Positions 8,604-16,538 of a DNA stretch of 38,877 nucleotides are shown here, piece by piece. The position numbers were made by a program, and so were the translations under genes. Numbering within the stretch: the first letter of the stretch is position 1; every line of letters starts with the position of its first letter. The notes under the pieces are model-generated. The model was not told the origin of the DNA. It did not search any database and worked only from the letters and a program-made list of their open reading frames with translations. This stretch comes from an uncultured Alkaliphilus sp. (lineage in GTDB: Bacteria; Bacillota; Clostridia; Peptostreptococcales; Natronincolaceae), in the NCBI GenBank assembly GCA_938074565.1, contig CALJEQ010000060.1, forward strand, positions 1 to 38,877. Direction: 5' to 3'.

Positions 8604-8867
8604 CTACCCACTAGATTTGTATAACAGTATTTCAAAATAGTCGCTCCATTTCTTAATGTCCATGATTTTATATAGACTTCCTTCTATCAACAGATACCCT
8701 TCATCGGTAATCAATGGCTCTATATCACAAAAGAGTCTATGAGATATTTCTATCTCTATATCATCTTCAAACTTCATTACCTTTTCATAAGGCTGTATAT
8801 CTCCCTTGATTGTTTTCAGTTGGGTTAAATCCTTATCCAATACATTCATTTCCTTTTCATCGAACAT
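8604..8867 (-). CDS. small phage head-tail joining-type protein
   Basis: The 87-aa acidic protein overlaps the preceding connector gene by one base (TAATG) and abuts the Ig-domain gene, showing tight translational coupling. Beta-strand-rich text such as YLLIEGSLYKIMDIKKWSDY resembles small head-closure or adaptor proteins that follow the gp6-like connector in siphovirus head modules. The sequence itself is not diagnostic, so the call depends mainly on gene order. Confidence 0.5.
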   Translation of the reverse strand: MFDEKEMNVLDKDLTQLKTIKGDIQPYEKVMKFEDDIEIEISHRLFCDIEPLITDEGYLLIEGSLYKIMDIKKWSDYFEILLYKSSG

Positions 8868-9175
8868 TAATATCCACCCACCTTAATTTTAGGAAGGGGT
8901 AGAGCCAATCTAATATTCTCAGGTATACCAACTTCAAAATTGGCACTTCGTTCCCCTTCTCTTTTATTAGTCATTCCAATGTTGTTTCTGTTCTTATATA
9001 GATAGATTGCAAACTCTACAATCACCTCATTGTATTTCAAGGGTATTTCTGATACATTGCAATAGGCTAATATAATCTGCCTTGACCTATTAAGGTAATG
9101 ATTAAGAATATTATCCTTTGAGGTATCCTCCACTGGGACACCCAACAGTTCCTTCATTAATGTTAAACTTTCCAT
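8867..9175 (-). CDS. gp6-like head-tail connector / DNA packaging protein
   Basis: This 102-aa protein begins MESLTLMKELLGVP, with paired helices RSRQIILAYCN and VIVEFAIYLYKNRN, matching the Phage_gp6-like connector family (HK97 gp6 type). These form a ring below the portal. It sits after the capsid gene and before a smaller joining protein, the usual order. A ribosome site AGGTGGGAG precedes the ATG, which follows the stop of the 54-aa gene by 8 bases. Confidence 0.7.
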   Translation of the reverse strand: MESLTLMKELLGVPVEDTSKDNILNHYLNRSRQIILAYCNVSEIPLKYNEVIVEFAIYLYKNRNNIGMTNKREGERSANFEVGIPENIRLALPLPKIKVGGY

Positions 9176-9183
9176 TCTCCCAC

Positions 9184-9348
9184 CTACTTTTTATTTGAAT
9201 TTTTTGTTTTAGTAGTAGTTGCTTTAATATCCTTTTCCTCTTCTTCTTGCAGAATCTTATAATTTTCATCCTTGGATATTCTATTAATAACATCTTCACT
9301 TGTAATCTCCCATTTCAGTCCAGTTGTCTTATTTAAAAACCATGCCAT
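9184..9348 (-). CDS. small capsid-operon protein, 54 aa
   Basis: ATG 9348 follows GGAGGGCTTATA and the frame reads MAWFLNKTTGLKWEITSEDV, ending in a Lys/Thr/Asn-rich tail at TAG 9184. This is the frame with a ribosome site; a longer overlapping frame in the same stretch has none. Small proteins in this place (after the capsid, before the connector) are common in clostridial prophages and often begin with a W-x-(V/I)-x-PxxxV-like motif. Its function is unknown. Confidence 0.6.
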   Translation of the reverse strand: MAWFLNKTTGLKWEITSEDVINRISKDENYKILQEEEEKDIKATTTKTKNSNKK

Positions 9349-9370
9349 TATAAGCCCTCCTTAAATTTAA

Positions 9371-9400
9371 AAGGGATGCACCCAAAGGCACACCCCCTAC
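9371..9400 (-). terminator. hairpin downstream of the capsid gene
   Basis: On the minus strand GGGGTGTGCC can pair, using G-U pairs, with GGGTGCATCCC across a short loop, followed by TTTTAAATTT. It is probably a partial terminator that lets capsid mRNA be made in excess over the connector genes. Confidence 0.55.
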
Positions 9401-9430
9401 ATTATTTATCCATACTTTTAGTTATTATGA

Positions 9431-10261
9431 CTAAGCCTTATTAGCTGTAAGAACTGCCAAGCCTTCTGGTTTAATCACCTTACACCCATAAACTTGAAGT
9501 CCCTTAATAGCATCACTAAATTGGGATTCTGGTCTATAGGCTTCTACAGAATCAACTTGTCCTGCAAAGGAAATGGCTGAACGATGCCCTGCGATTATTT
9601 TATATTTTGTCCCAGTCACATTTGGTACATTGTTGGATTTATATACTGACATATTATCAATATTACCTACAAATCCAGTCCTCATCACATCCATCTCCTT
9701 AGTGAAGCGAGGGTCTTTCACCAATAGCCCATAGAACCAAGCAGGAACAACCACAAAGCGATTATCCTCTGGTACATCATTCTCGTCTAGGATAACTCCT
9801 AAATCTACTAGATAATCATAGGCATTATCCTTTGTTGGAATTATTGGAGTGGTATCATCACCAATGATATTCCCTGCTTTTACTTCTGTATAGAATCCTG
9901 CAATATGCTTGTCGGCTGTATTGGCTAACCCATAAGCAGCTTCTTTAATTCCAGCTTCAAGTAAATCCACATTGGTTTGAGCCTTATCAATGTCATCCAC
10001 TTGGAAATTGAAATATTTAGCTTGGTCGATAACTAACGACTTTTGGTCACTGGTTAATTCCTCTGGTTTATTAATTCCTGCCACCTTATCATAGTTTCCA
10101 ATGGTAACTGAGCCTACAGAGTTAATCTTCACCGTTGATCCTTGACCTTGGATTTCTCCTTCATAATCGTTGTTTACACAATTTCCATAAACTAAGCTTC
10201 TCTTGAATCCTTCATTTAATCTGGCACTCCATATTGTTGGTATAAAATTTTGTACTGACAT
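9431..10261 (-). CDS. major capsid protein (P22 coat-like / HK97 fold)
   Basis: The 276-aa protein starts MSVQNFIPTIWSARLN and contains ..GSTVKINSVGSVTIGNYD and a central GLANTADKHIAGFYTE helix. The C-terminal part has GTKYKIIAGHRSAISFAGQV, a pattern typical of P22-coat-like major capsid proteins in Firmicutes phages. It assembles the procapsid shell around the scaffold encoded just upstream. It is followed by a hairpin and by connector genes. Length and frame look intact, with no frameshift or internal stop. Confidence 0.85.
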   Translation of the reverse strand: MSVQNFIPTIWSARLNEGFKRSLVYGNCVNNDYEGEIQGQGSTVKINSVGSVTIGNYDKVAGINKPEELTSDQKSLVIDQAKYFNFQVDDIDKAQTNVDLLEAGIKEAAYGLANTADKHIAGFYTEVKAGNIIGDDTTPIIPTKDNAYDYLVDLGVILDENDVPEDNRFVVVPAWFYGLLVKDPRFTKEMDVMRTGFVGNIDNMSVYKSNNVPNVTGTKYKIIAGHRSAISFAGQVDSVEAYRPESQFSDAIKGLQVYGCKVIKPEGLAVLTANKA

Positions 10262-10291
10262 ATTATCACCCTTACCTTTCTAATTTTTATA

Positions 10292-10906
10292 TTATTTATT
10301 TTTTAATAGTTCCTTCACACTGTCCCAATTTTTGTTGATTTCTTCTTGTGTCATACCTTTGATTGAGTCCAATGTAATGTTGTTCTTCTTGGTATCCTTT
10401 GGAGGGATATATCCTTCACCCTTTAATCGTTTTTCTACTTCCCTTTGAACAGAAGTACTAAAGACTTCCTCTAGTACAGATAGATTCTTAACTGTTGCTT
10501 CCTCATTTTCGGCAATAAAAAAATCCACCAAGTTTACAGGTAAATGCTTCTCTCCTGCTATCTTGATGGCTTTATTGATTAATACTTCCCTTTGTTTCTC
10601 CTGTTGCATTTTTAATACTTCTGTCTTTAACTTTTCCACTTCAATTTCCTTCTCATCCTTTTCTGGAAACCTTCTCCTCACCTCCTCATCAATCAATTTT
10701 TCTAGATGATTACCCTTCCAATCTTCCAACCCTTTAGATAGATGTTGTTCCTTAATAGTTTCAATATACCCTTTCCCTTCTGCATCATTTTCTAAATATC
10801 CCTTTATCACATCAACTGATAATGGATTCAACTGCTGTAGATATGCCCTCACCTCCTCAACCTCTTTGTTTTCATTGATGTAGCTTTTAATTTCTTCTAA
10901 ATTCAT
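10292..10906 (-). CDS. capsid assembly scaffolding protein (DUF4355-like)
   Basis: This 204-aa, highly charged, helical protein has a long coiled-coil-like stretch (KEIEVEKLKTEVLKMQQEKQ, about residues 85-105). Its C terminus reads IKGMTQEEINKNWDSVKELL, a motif typical of phage scaffold proteins. It starts at ATG 10906 with a strong AGGAGGAATCAATT site. It lies 30 bp upstream of the capsid gene, where the scaffold is expected. The protein is inferred to line the procapsid and leave on maturation. Confidence 0.75.
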   Translation of the reverse strand: MNLEEIKSYINENKEVEEVRAYLQQLNPLSVDVIKGYLENDAEGKGYIETIKEQHLSKGLEDWKGNHLEKLIDEEVRRRFPEKDEKEIEVEKLKTEVLKMQQEKQREVLINKAIKIAGEKHLPVNLVDFFIAENEEATVKNLSVLEEVFSTSVQREVEKRLKGEGYIPPKDTKKNNITLDSIKGMTQEEINKNWDSVKELLKNK

Positions 10907-10972
10907 AATTGATTCCTCCTGTATTTTTTTATAATATTTAACTGGATAATATGACCGTCATAAATGTCCATG

Positions 10973-11086
10973 TCACGCTTTAGAAACTCTAAAAATGTGC
11001 AAGTGGTATATTACTTCCAATCCTCCAATTATTAATTTTACACCCATTGATTTTACTATGTTGTATATAGGTCTAAATCGTGACAT
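10973..11086 (-). CDS. small ORF, 37 aa, repeat copy 1
   Basis: The frame starts MSRFRPIYNIVKSMGVKL and ends IYHLHIFRVSKA at TGA. The start codon and stop codon fall inside the two arms of the unit's terminal inverted repeat. AGATAGGGTAG precedes the ATG, a weak and close ribosome site. An internal TTG with a perfect GGAGG could give a 15-aa product. The paralogue in copy 2 keeps frame and length, which supports coding, but most differences change the amino acid. It may be only a structured repeat. Confidence 0.35.
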   Translation of the reverse strand: MSRFRPIYNIVKSMGVKLIIGGLEVIYHLHIFRVSKA

Positions 11087-11152
11087 CTACCCTATCTACC
11101 TACTAATTTATATAATGAAATAAATCTATACAAAGCACCATAAATGCCTATG

Positions 11153-11266
11153 TCACGCTTTAAAAACTCCAAAAATGTGCAAGTGGTATATTACATCCAA
11201 TCCTCCATTTTTTGATTCTACACCCATTGATTTTACTAGATTGCAGGTGTGTCTAAACCGTGACAT
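11153..11266 (-). CDS. small ORF, 37 aa, repeat copy 2
   Basis: This is the paralogue of the frame at 10973, starting MSRFRHTCNLVKSMGV and ending IYHLHIFGVFKA. Its ATG follows immediately after the TAG of the Cys-rich gene, an arrangement suited to translational coupling. The two frames share length, start and stop. No known family was recognised, and real expression is uncertain. Confidence 0.35.
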   Translation of the reverse strand: MSRFRHTCNLVKSMGVESKNGGLDVIYHLHIFGVFKA

Positions 11267-11659
11267 CTACCCTATATTCCTACTTTTTTGTTTTCTTAAT
11301 CTAGCCTTTTCTTTCTCGTTGTATTTCCTACAACCTTCACAATATCGTTGCCTATTGGAATTGGCTTCAATATGATCTCCACATCTTCTACAACGAATCT
11401 TAGGCTTAACATTTTTTAAATATGTAAATTCTTGATTCCCACTATGATACTCATGATACTCCCTCTCTAAATCAGCATCTAAAGAGAATACCCCTTTTTC
11501 CAAATAGCCACACCTAGTAATTGATTCATCCTCCATAAAAAATAGGCAAGTTTTATCTAACCCACAACAGTAATGATTAATATTACAGAACTGTCTATCA
11601 TAGTTGGCACATTCTCCTTTCACTAATTTGATGATTTCCTTTTTTAATTGTTTATCCAT
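11267..11659 (-). CDS. cysteine-rich VLP-type protein with C-terminal zinc ribbon
   Basis: The 130-aa protein has an N-terminal segment CANYDRQFCNINHYCCGLD, typical of the Cys_rich_VLP family carried on Firmicutes phages and conjugative elements. At residues 89-115 a zinc knuckle follows, CRRCGDHIEANSNRQRYCEGC, with a basic helical tail. The ATG overlaps the end of the portal remnant. It is likely a metal-binding, possibly nucleic-acid-binding protein of unknown role. Its stop codon abuts the first of two small repeat ORFs. Confidence 0.65.
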   Translation of the reverse strand: MDKQLKKEIIKLVKGECANYDRQFCNINHYCCGLDKTCLFFMEDESITRCGYLEKGVFSLDADLEREYHEYHSGNQEFTYLKNVKPKIRCRRCGDHIEANSNRQRYCEGCRKYNEKEKARLRKQKSRNIG

Positions 11660-12934
11660 TTAAATTTTCATTCCTTTCATTAATTTTATTTTGTTCTGTT
11701 TTAAATTTACTAACCTCAACTTTGGGATTCTCCACGAAGGGTAATAGAGTCAATAGGGTCTCTTGGGAACATACATTTTGAAGTTTAGTTATCACATCTG
11801 CCAAGCCCACTAAATCGGTTGGCAAATTTCTAGTAAACTTAATGGCTACATCCTTATAGTCATAATACTTACCTTCCTTTTTGGACAAAAAAATAAAAAG
11901 GTTCTTAAGCCTATGCCTAATGACCTTTTCCATGAATGCTTCCCTCATTGCTACCCTGTTTTCAAGGTTTAATAATTTATTCCTAATTGCCAATGAAGAT
12001 GTATTACTTGCCCAATTTTCGTTGAAATTTACCTCATCCATCATGTCTTAGATTTTTCTTTCAATATTATCTAATTCATTTTTACGAAGGAGTCATTAAT
12101 GTCCTTAGTGAGCCATTTCACCACTCCTCCTTTGGGGACTTGGATAATTCCCATACTCTTCATTTTTAATAAATCTGCTTCATCAATCTTAGCATTTTCT
12201 ATTACAAGATATGCATTTCGATGATCGGCTATTTCATTACATAAATCTGAATTGATGGCATTGTAGGCATCGAATAGACTGATGGCATCTTGGAAACCAC
12301 TCTTCCTTTCGCTATTGGCAGGGCAGACTATAACAGGTACTCTTTCAAATATATGATTATGACTACCTATCAGCTTTAGTTCCGTATCTCCACCCCTGTC
12401 CCCTTCACCAATTTCATAATGTATGATATTTGAAGCAGTATAGACATCAAGGTATCCCTTATCATCAAATTTCTTGGTGAATTTATTGATTGCTAATAGG
12501 ACATTTCTCTCAGCAGTGCCATCTTCAAGTACATAACAATTCAATGGATTTAAAATATGACCACAGAACTCCCCATCAGAATTGATATAATTTAGTTCAT
12601 AGCTTTCTCCGTATATTTCACTCTCCTTCCTAAGATTGATATTGTGTTCTTTGTCCCAATGACTTATATTTCGATCAATGGCATCAATTTCCTCATCGTT
12701 ATCAGTCTTAGAAATAAAGTTAACAGGCTTACATAATAGATAGCCTGTCTCATTATCAACGAATTTTCGTGGGAAATTAAATACTAACTTCATATTACTT
12801 CGGCTATCCTGCATGGCATAGTTTTTGAGAATCCTATGCTTACCTTCATAGTAATCTTGGTAGATTTGCTTGGATAGTGCTGTCTTTTGAAGTTCCTTTA
12901 AACATTCTAATATTAGGTTTTCTGTTATTTCCAA
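11652..12934 (-). pseudogene. SPP1 gp6-like portal protein, broken by a frameshift and stop
   Basis: The first part (TTG 12934 with AAGGAG seven bases upstream, to TAG 12071) encodes a portal N terminus with YQDYYEGKHRILKNY and DNETGYLLCKPVNF. The second part (12044-11652) encodes the matching portal C terminus, with SSLAIRNKLLNLENR and FTRNLPTDLVGLADVI. Between them the frame would continue as KNELDNIERKI if one A were restored in the A-run near 12079. A TAA then follows, where intact portals have several more residues before the DMxDE segment. Together the halves give the 410-450 residues expected. As read, no functional portal can be made, so particles could not assemble from this copy. 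A start at TTG 12991 is less likely. Confidence 0.8.
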
Positions 12935-13045
12935 AGTATCAGCTCCTTCTTTATTGCATAAAAAAAGAATGTCTATATTGCTATATTTCAAGCATATATT
13001 CCATTCCTCTATTAATACATTTTATATCGTGTTAAACAGACTCTA

Positions 13046-13768
13046 CTATATAGGCAACATTGTAATGATGTAACCACCGACAATCAAACTTAAAATATTT
13101 GCGACAAAAACGTATGATATTGTAATGAACTTAGAATGTTCTTTTAGAAAAGTTAAAAATAAAAATACTTCAACAACAATTATAATTATTTCGGCAAATA
13201 TTAAGGCAATAATCAAATAACTCATTATAGGAGAAAAGCCATTGATCCAAAGATTTAATGATCCTTGGGTAATCAAATTAATTACAAAAAAAGCTATCCA
13301 TGTCCTTTTTTCTCTAAAGCTAAATTTCCATAGGACAACTCCCTCTATTATAAGCGTCAAGATGATACGCAATGAAACTAACAAGATAGACCTTGATAAT
13401 GATTTCCCCAATGTTAATGTTTGTGCATGAAAATCTAATGTATATATATTATTATATGATTGTGGTGGTTTATCTAAGGTTATCTCATAATTAATATTTT
13501 CTGTACTGATGTTAAATGTATACTCCGGCACTCTTTGAATTTCACGAGAATAAAAAGTGTAGTACTTTTCAATTACCTTGTCTATTTTTCTAGCTTTTGT
13601 AAAAGTTTCCTCAAATCCAATACTTATCTCTAAATCATCGGGTGCATTAGGTACGATAATTAATATTGATGGTGGTTCAGCCGAATTTGCATAGTTAATA
13701 ATCGGTATAGATATTGCTATAAGTATAGCTAGAAACACTCTAACAAGCATTTTATTCCCTTTGGACAT
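13046..13768 (-). CDS. membrane protein with signal peptide and four helices (cargo gene in the packaging module)
   Basis: Start ATG 13768 follows GGAGGAGG; an upstream ATG at 13783 lies inside that site. The 240-aa protein has a cleavable signal sequence (VRVFLAILIAISIPI...ANSAEP) and an extracytoplasmic region of about 90 residues. Four hydrophobic helices from about residue 130 follow, containing REKRTWIAFFVINLITQG and a second polar SFREKR-type loop. The plan resembles a family of chromosomal membrane proteins found in Lachnospiraceae and Clostridium. It lies between large terminase and portal, where it has no place in packaging, so it is probably a moron acquired by the phage. Its function is unknown. 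Confidence 0.55.
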   Translation of the reverse strand: MSKGNKMLVRVFLAILIAISIPIINYANSAEPPSILIIVPNAPDDLEISIGFEETFTKARKIDKVIEKYYTFYSREIQRVPEYTFNISTENINYEITLDKPPQSYNNIYTLDFHAQTLTLGKSLSRSILLVSLRIILTLIIEGVVLWKFSFREKRTWIAFFVINLITQGSLNLWINGFSPIMSYLIIALIFAEIIIIVVEVFLFLTFLKEHSKFITISYVFVANILSLIVGGYIITMLPI

Positions 13769-13785
13769 ATAATCCTCCTCCATAA

Positions 13786-15378
13786 CTAAAATAGTAATCT
13801 CCTATCATAAAATTTAATCCTCTGTACCCCCTGTACCAATTGAACAGCACCATATAAACTATCAGGTGCATCATCATTCTTAGCAAACTTATTATAGTCC
13901 CTGACTTGATTGTTATAGGCTATATTTTCTCTATTGAACAATATAAACCCTTTTTTTATTTCAGGCTCCAGACTCAAAATTCTTTCATGCTTATTCCCCT
14001 TACTCTGTACTTCTTCAACTGGTATGTATATTCTATTCTCCCATAGCTGCTCTTCAAACTTCTGCTTCATATAGGATTGAGCCTGTGTTCCCTCGAAGCC
14101 TATTTTCTCAACTTCAAATATTCTCAACTTTTCAATAACCTCTTTGAATAGATCATCTGGTAGAAATTTATATATATTCCCATCAACCACATACATTTGA
14201 TTGGTTTTTCTATGCTTCCCTAAAATAGTAATGGCTGAATAATCATTCCTTTTACCAACCTTAATGGCAGGGTCAATATACATCACTAATTCCAACTCTT
14301 CAAAGTGTGGTAGCTTGTCCCAATAAGATATATTCTGAAATATGTATTCATCGCTACTTCTTGGATCATTCTGCATTTCTTTATGGAAGGATTTATCTCC
14401 CATCGACTGCTTCTTACACATGAGGTAATAATAATCTAGGTATTCTCCCCACAGAATTTCAGTCTTCTCCAGCATTTCCTCTTTATGGGCATGAAAAAAG
14501 GACTTAGCAGAATTAATCCTATCTAAATCCTTCAAGTCATTATATATTTTCTCCCATTCACTCCAAAGGTCATCTCGATTAGACCAGTTGATAATGGCAG
14601 ATTTCTTAATGCTCCTTACTCCTGGTATTCTTCCTTTTAATAAATCTGACATTAAATCTTCTTCATGAAGGATTGTACCAACTACTAATATATTAGTATC
14701 TCTAGTACCGATAGGAATAATTACATCCCTAAAGGTTGATTTAACCTGTTCTCTTTTGGACTCACTTTTCGCTGTATCATCTTTAAGGAGGTCATCCAAT
14801 AATACTAGGGTAGGTCTGTGTTGCTTATAGTGGACACCTCTCAACGATCCGTCTATACCTCTAATCATTATACAAGAATCCAAGCCACCTCTACTTTTAA
14901 TAAATATTTCATTGTTATTCCAACGACTCCCCTTCTCAATTCCAAAGTCTTCTATTAATAGATGGTTATTTTCCAACTCATCCTTTATCATATCCAAGAA
15001 GGGTAAAGCAATCTGTTCTGTAGCTGATATGATTAATGTAAATTGAGACTTGTTATATAAGGTAGAATATAGGGGAAATAGAAATGAGTTAATTGTACTT
15101 TTCCCATGTTCTCTTGGGAGTCCGAAGGCTTCAATCAACCCTTGATTATTTAACATATATTTTAATTCAGCGAATAGTTCCCTATGAAATTTTCCAAATT
15201 GACGATCAAAGTATTTGGGGAAATAACATAGAGCAAAGAATTCTATATCCATTTCACCTAATAATTTACGGAGTTCTGAAAATGTAAAGGTTTTAATAAG
15301 TTCCTTTATTTTAGTTGGTGAGAAATACTTCTCCATATATTGTTTTAATAATTGGTTCTGTCTTTCTTGTTCTATCAA
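13786..15378 (-). CDS. terL: phage terminase large subunit
   Basis: The 530-aa protein starts at TTG 15378 (AGGGGTGAT upstream). The ATPase domain has the Walker A motif LPREHGKST at residues 87-95 and Walker B LVLLDD at 191-196. The nuclease domain starts with MYIDPAIKVGKRNDYSAI near residue 372, with the Asp needed for metal binding. It pumps DNA into the procapsid and cuts concatemers together with the small subunit. The gene appears intact, unlike the portal gene it should work with. It is followed, not by the portal gene, but by a membrane-protein cargo gene. Confidence 0.9.
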   Translation of the reverse strand: MIEQERQNQLLKQYMEKYFSPTKIKELIKTFTFSELRKLLGEMDIEFFALCYFPKYFDRQFGKFHRELFAELKYMLNNQGLIEAFGLPREHGKSTINSFLFPLYSTLYNKSQFTLIISATEQIALPFLDMIKDELENNHLLIEDFGIEKGSRWNNNEIFIKSRGGLDSCIMIRGIDGSLRGVHYKQHRPTLVLLDDLLKDDTAKSESKREQVKSTFRDVIIPIGTRDTNILVVGTILHEEDLMSDLLKGRIPGVRSIKKSAIINWSNRDDLWSEWEKIYNDLKDLDRINSAKSFFHAHKEEMLEKTEILWGEYLDYYYLMCKKQSMGDKSFHKEMQNDPRSSDEYIFQNISYWDKLPHFEELELVMYIDPAIKVGKRNDYSAITILGKHRKTNQMYVVDGNIYKFLPDDLFKEVIEKLRIFEVEKIGFEGTQAQSYMKQKFEEQLWENRIYIPVEEVQSKGNKHERILSLEPEIKKGFILFNRENIAYNNQVRDYNKFAKNDDAPDSLYGAVQLVQGVQRIKFYDRRLLF

Positions 15379-15447
15379 TCTATCACCCCTTAAAGTTTCA
15401 TCCTAAAAACTACTGTAAAAATTTCCACAGTACCCACTACCAACCCT

Positions 15448-15487
15448 TATAGGCACAATAGAAGCACCCCTCCCCTTGGAAGAGTGC
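15448..15487 (-). terminator. stable hairpin between integrase and terL
   Basis: GCACTCTTCC pairs with GGAGGGGTGC over a 4-nt loop on the minus strand (10 bp, two G-U pairs). The trailing sequence is only moderately T-rich, so it may attenuate rather than end transcription. Confidence 0.45.
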
Positions 15488-15506
15488 ATAAAAAAAGGAA
15501 TGGTAT

Positions 15507-16355
15507 CTACCACTCCAAGCCTTCTAATGCTACAATTTTATCTTGTTCAGTTGTTAAAGTATATATATTTGTGGTTTGTATATTGTCATGCCCCAATATC
15601 TGTTGGATGGTGGTTAAGGGCTTCCCTTCCTTGACCAATTTATATCCCAAGGTATGCCTTAGCTGATGGGGACTAACCTCAATCCCTACTCTATCTCCAT
15701 ATTTCTTCAATATTAAGTTGATGGCATTCCTGTTTAACCTTCCCCTTTGTCCAATTAAAAGGTGGCAATCTTCCGTTTTCCTTCTAACTTCTAGATATTC
15801 TGATATAGCTTTTCTTGTATCCTTATTAAGTGGAATTGTTCTAAATGCATTCCCTTTTCCAATAACCTCTACTTTCCCCTTCCTATCAGATATTTCTATA
15901 TCATCCAGCTTCAAATCCACCAACTCGCTTACCCTTATGCCTGTGCCTATCAGTATTTCTATAATGGCTATATGCATCAAGTCCCCTGTTCGGTGGATTT
16001 CAGCCCTTATCTTCCTTAGTTCCCTATCCTCAAGCCCTTTATATTCCTTGATTTCCTTATTCTTTATTGGCTTGATGCTTAGTTCCTTCTCTATTATCCT
16101 TTCCCTGTAGAGCCATCCTAAGAATCCGTTGATCCCTGCTATCTTTCTATTGATAGTTATGATAGAATCCGAGCCATTTTGCAGGTGTTTCTTATATTCC
16201 ACCAAGTCCAACTCTATCACTCTATCTAAGCCATAATCAATTCTTCTATTGTACCATTCTATAAACCCTTTCGCATCCCTTATATAGCAAGAAACCGTAT
16301 TATCGCTTTTATCTTGTCCTCTTAAGTAGTCCTCAAACCCATTGATATAAGCCAT
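15507..16355 (-). CDS. tyrosine recombinase / integrase (XerC/D-like)
   Basis: Start ATG 16355 (282 aa) has GGAGG nine bases upstream. The N-terminal SAM-like domain binds the core site; the catalytic domain shows Arg141 (GTGIRVSEL), Lys167 (GKGNAFRTIPL), His230-x-x-Arg233 (HQLRHT), His256 (LGHDNIQTT) and the nucleophile Tyr265 (NIYT). All catalytic residues are present. It lies between small and large terminase genes, a location seen in several clostridial prophages, rather than at the prophage edge. The large serine recombinase is therefore the better candidate for integration, and this enzyme may resolve multimers or act on another site. A hairpin covers part of its ribosome site. Confidence 0.85.
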   Translation of the reverse strand: MAYINGFEDYLRGQDKSDNTVSCYIRDAKGFIEWYNRRIDYGLDRVIELDLVEYKKHLQNGSDSIITINRKIAGINGFLGWLYRERIIEKELSIKPIKNKEIKEYKGLEDRELRKIRAEIHRTGDLMHIAIIEILIGTGIRVSELVDLKLDDIEISDRKGKVEVIGKGNAFRTIPLNKDTRKAISEYLEVRRKTEDCHLLIGQRGRLNRNAINLILKKYGDRVGIEVSPHQLRHTLGYKLVKEGKPLTTIQQILGHDNIQTTNIYTLTTEQDKIVALEGLEW

Positions 16356-16359
16356 TTTC

Positions 16360-16409
16360 AAGCACCTCCGTTGGTATTTTGTGAGTACATCATATCTCTG
16401 AAGGTGCTT
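16360..16409 (-). promoter_or_regulatory. hairpin sequestering the integrase ribosome binding site
   Basis: On the minus strand AAGCACCT (16409-16402) is complementary to AGGTGCTT (16367-16360), which contains part of the GGAGGTG Shine-Dalgarno of the tyrosine recombinase. Pairing would mask the site over a 34-nt loop. A control on integrase translation is inferred; a terminator is unlikely because no T-tract follows. Confidence 0.45.
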
Positions 16410-16538
16410 AGAGTCAAGACAATAACCTAATCCATAACACTCATTATGGACTCAAATTGGGCTTTTTTAAGCTAGTATTTTGAACTATTTGGGCATTTAT
16501 ATCCTTAAAAACTGAGGACATAATATTTTATGGATTAA

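Larger units (their letters stand above)
10961..11283 (-). repeat. tandem direct repeat, 143 bp matched at a 180-bp period
   Basis: Positions 10961-11103 and 11141-11283 align without gaps with 19 mismatches by eye (about 87% identity). Within each unit a near-perfect 15-bp inverted repeat brackets 117 bp: 10970-10984 with 11072-11086 (14/15), and 11150-11164 with 11252-11266 (13/15). Each bracketed unit is also a 37-codon frame on the minus strand. The last bases of the Cys-rich gene are part of copy 2. Confidence 0.85.

Noticed and set aside
9111..9299. A 62-codon frame on the minus strand between capsid and connector
   Set aside because: It has no ribosome site and overlaps two better supported frames. 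The 54-aa frame at 9184-9348 has GGAGGG before its ATG and a typical small capsid-operon protein layout.
10973..11266. A CRISPR-like array in the repeated head-operon segment
   Set aside because: There are only two units of about 143 bp with a 180-bp period, no short repeats with variable spacers and no cas genes.
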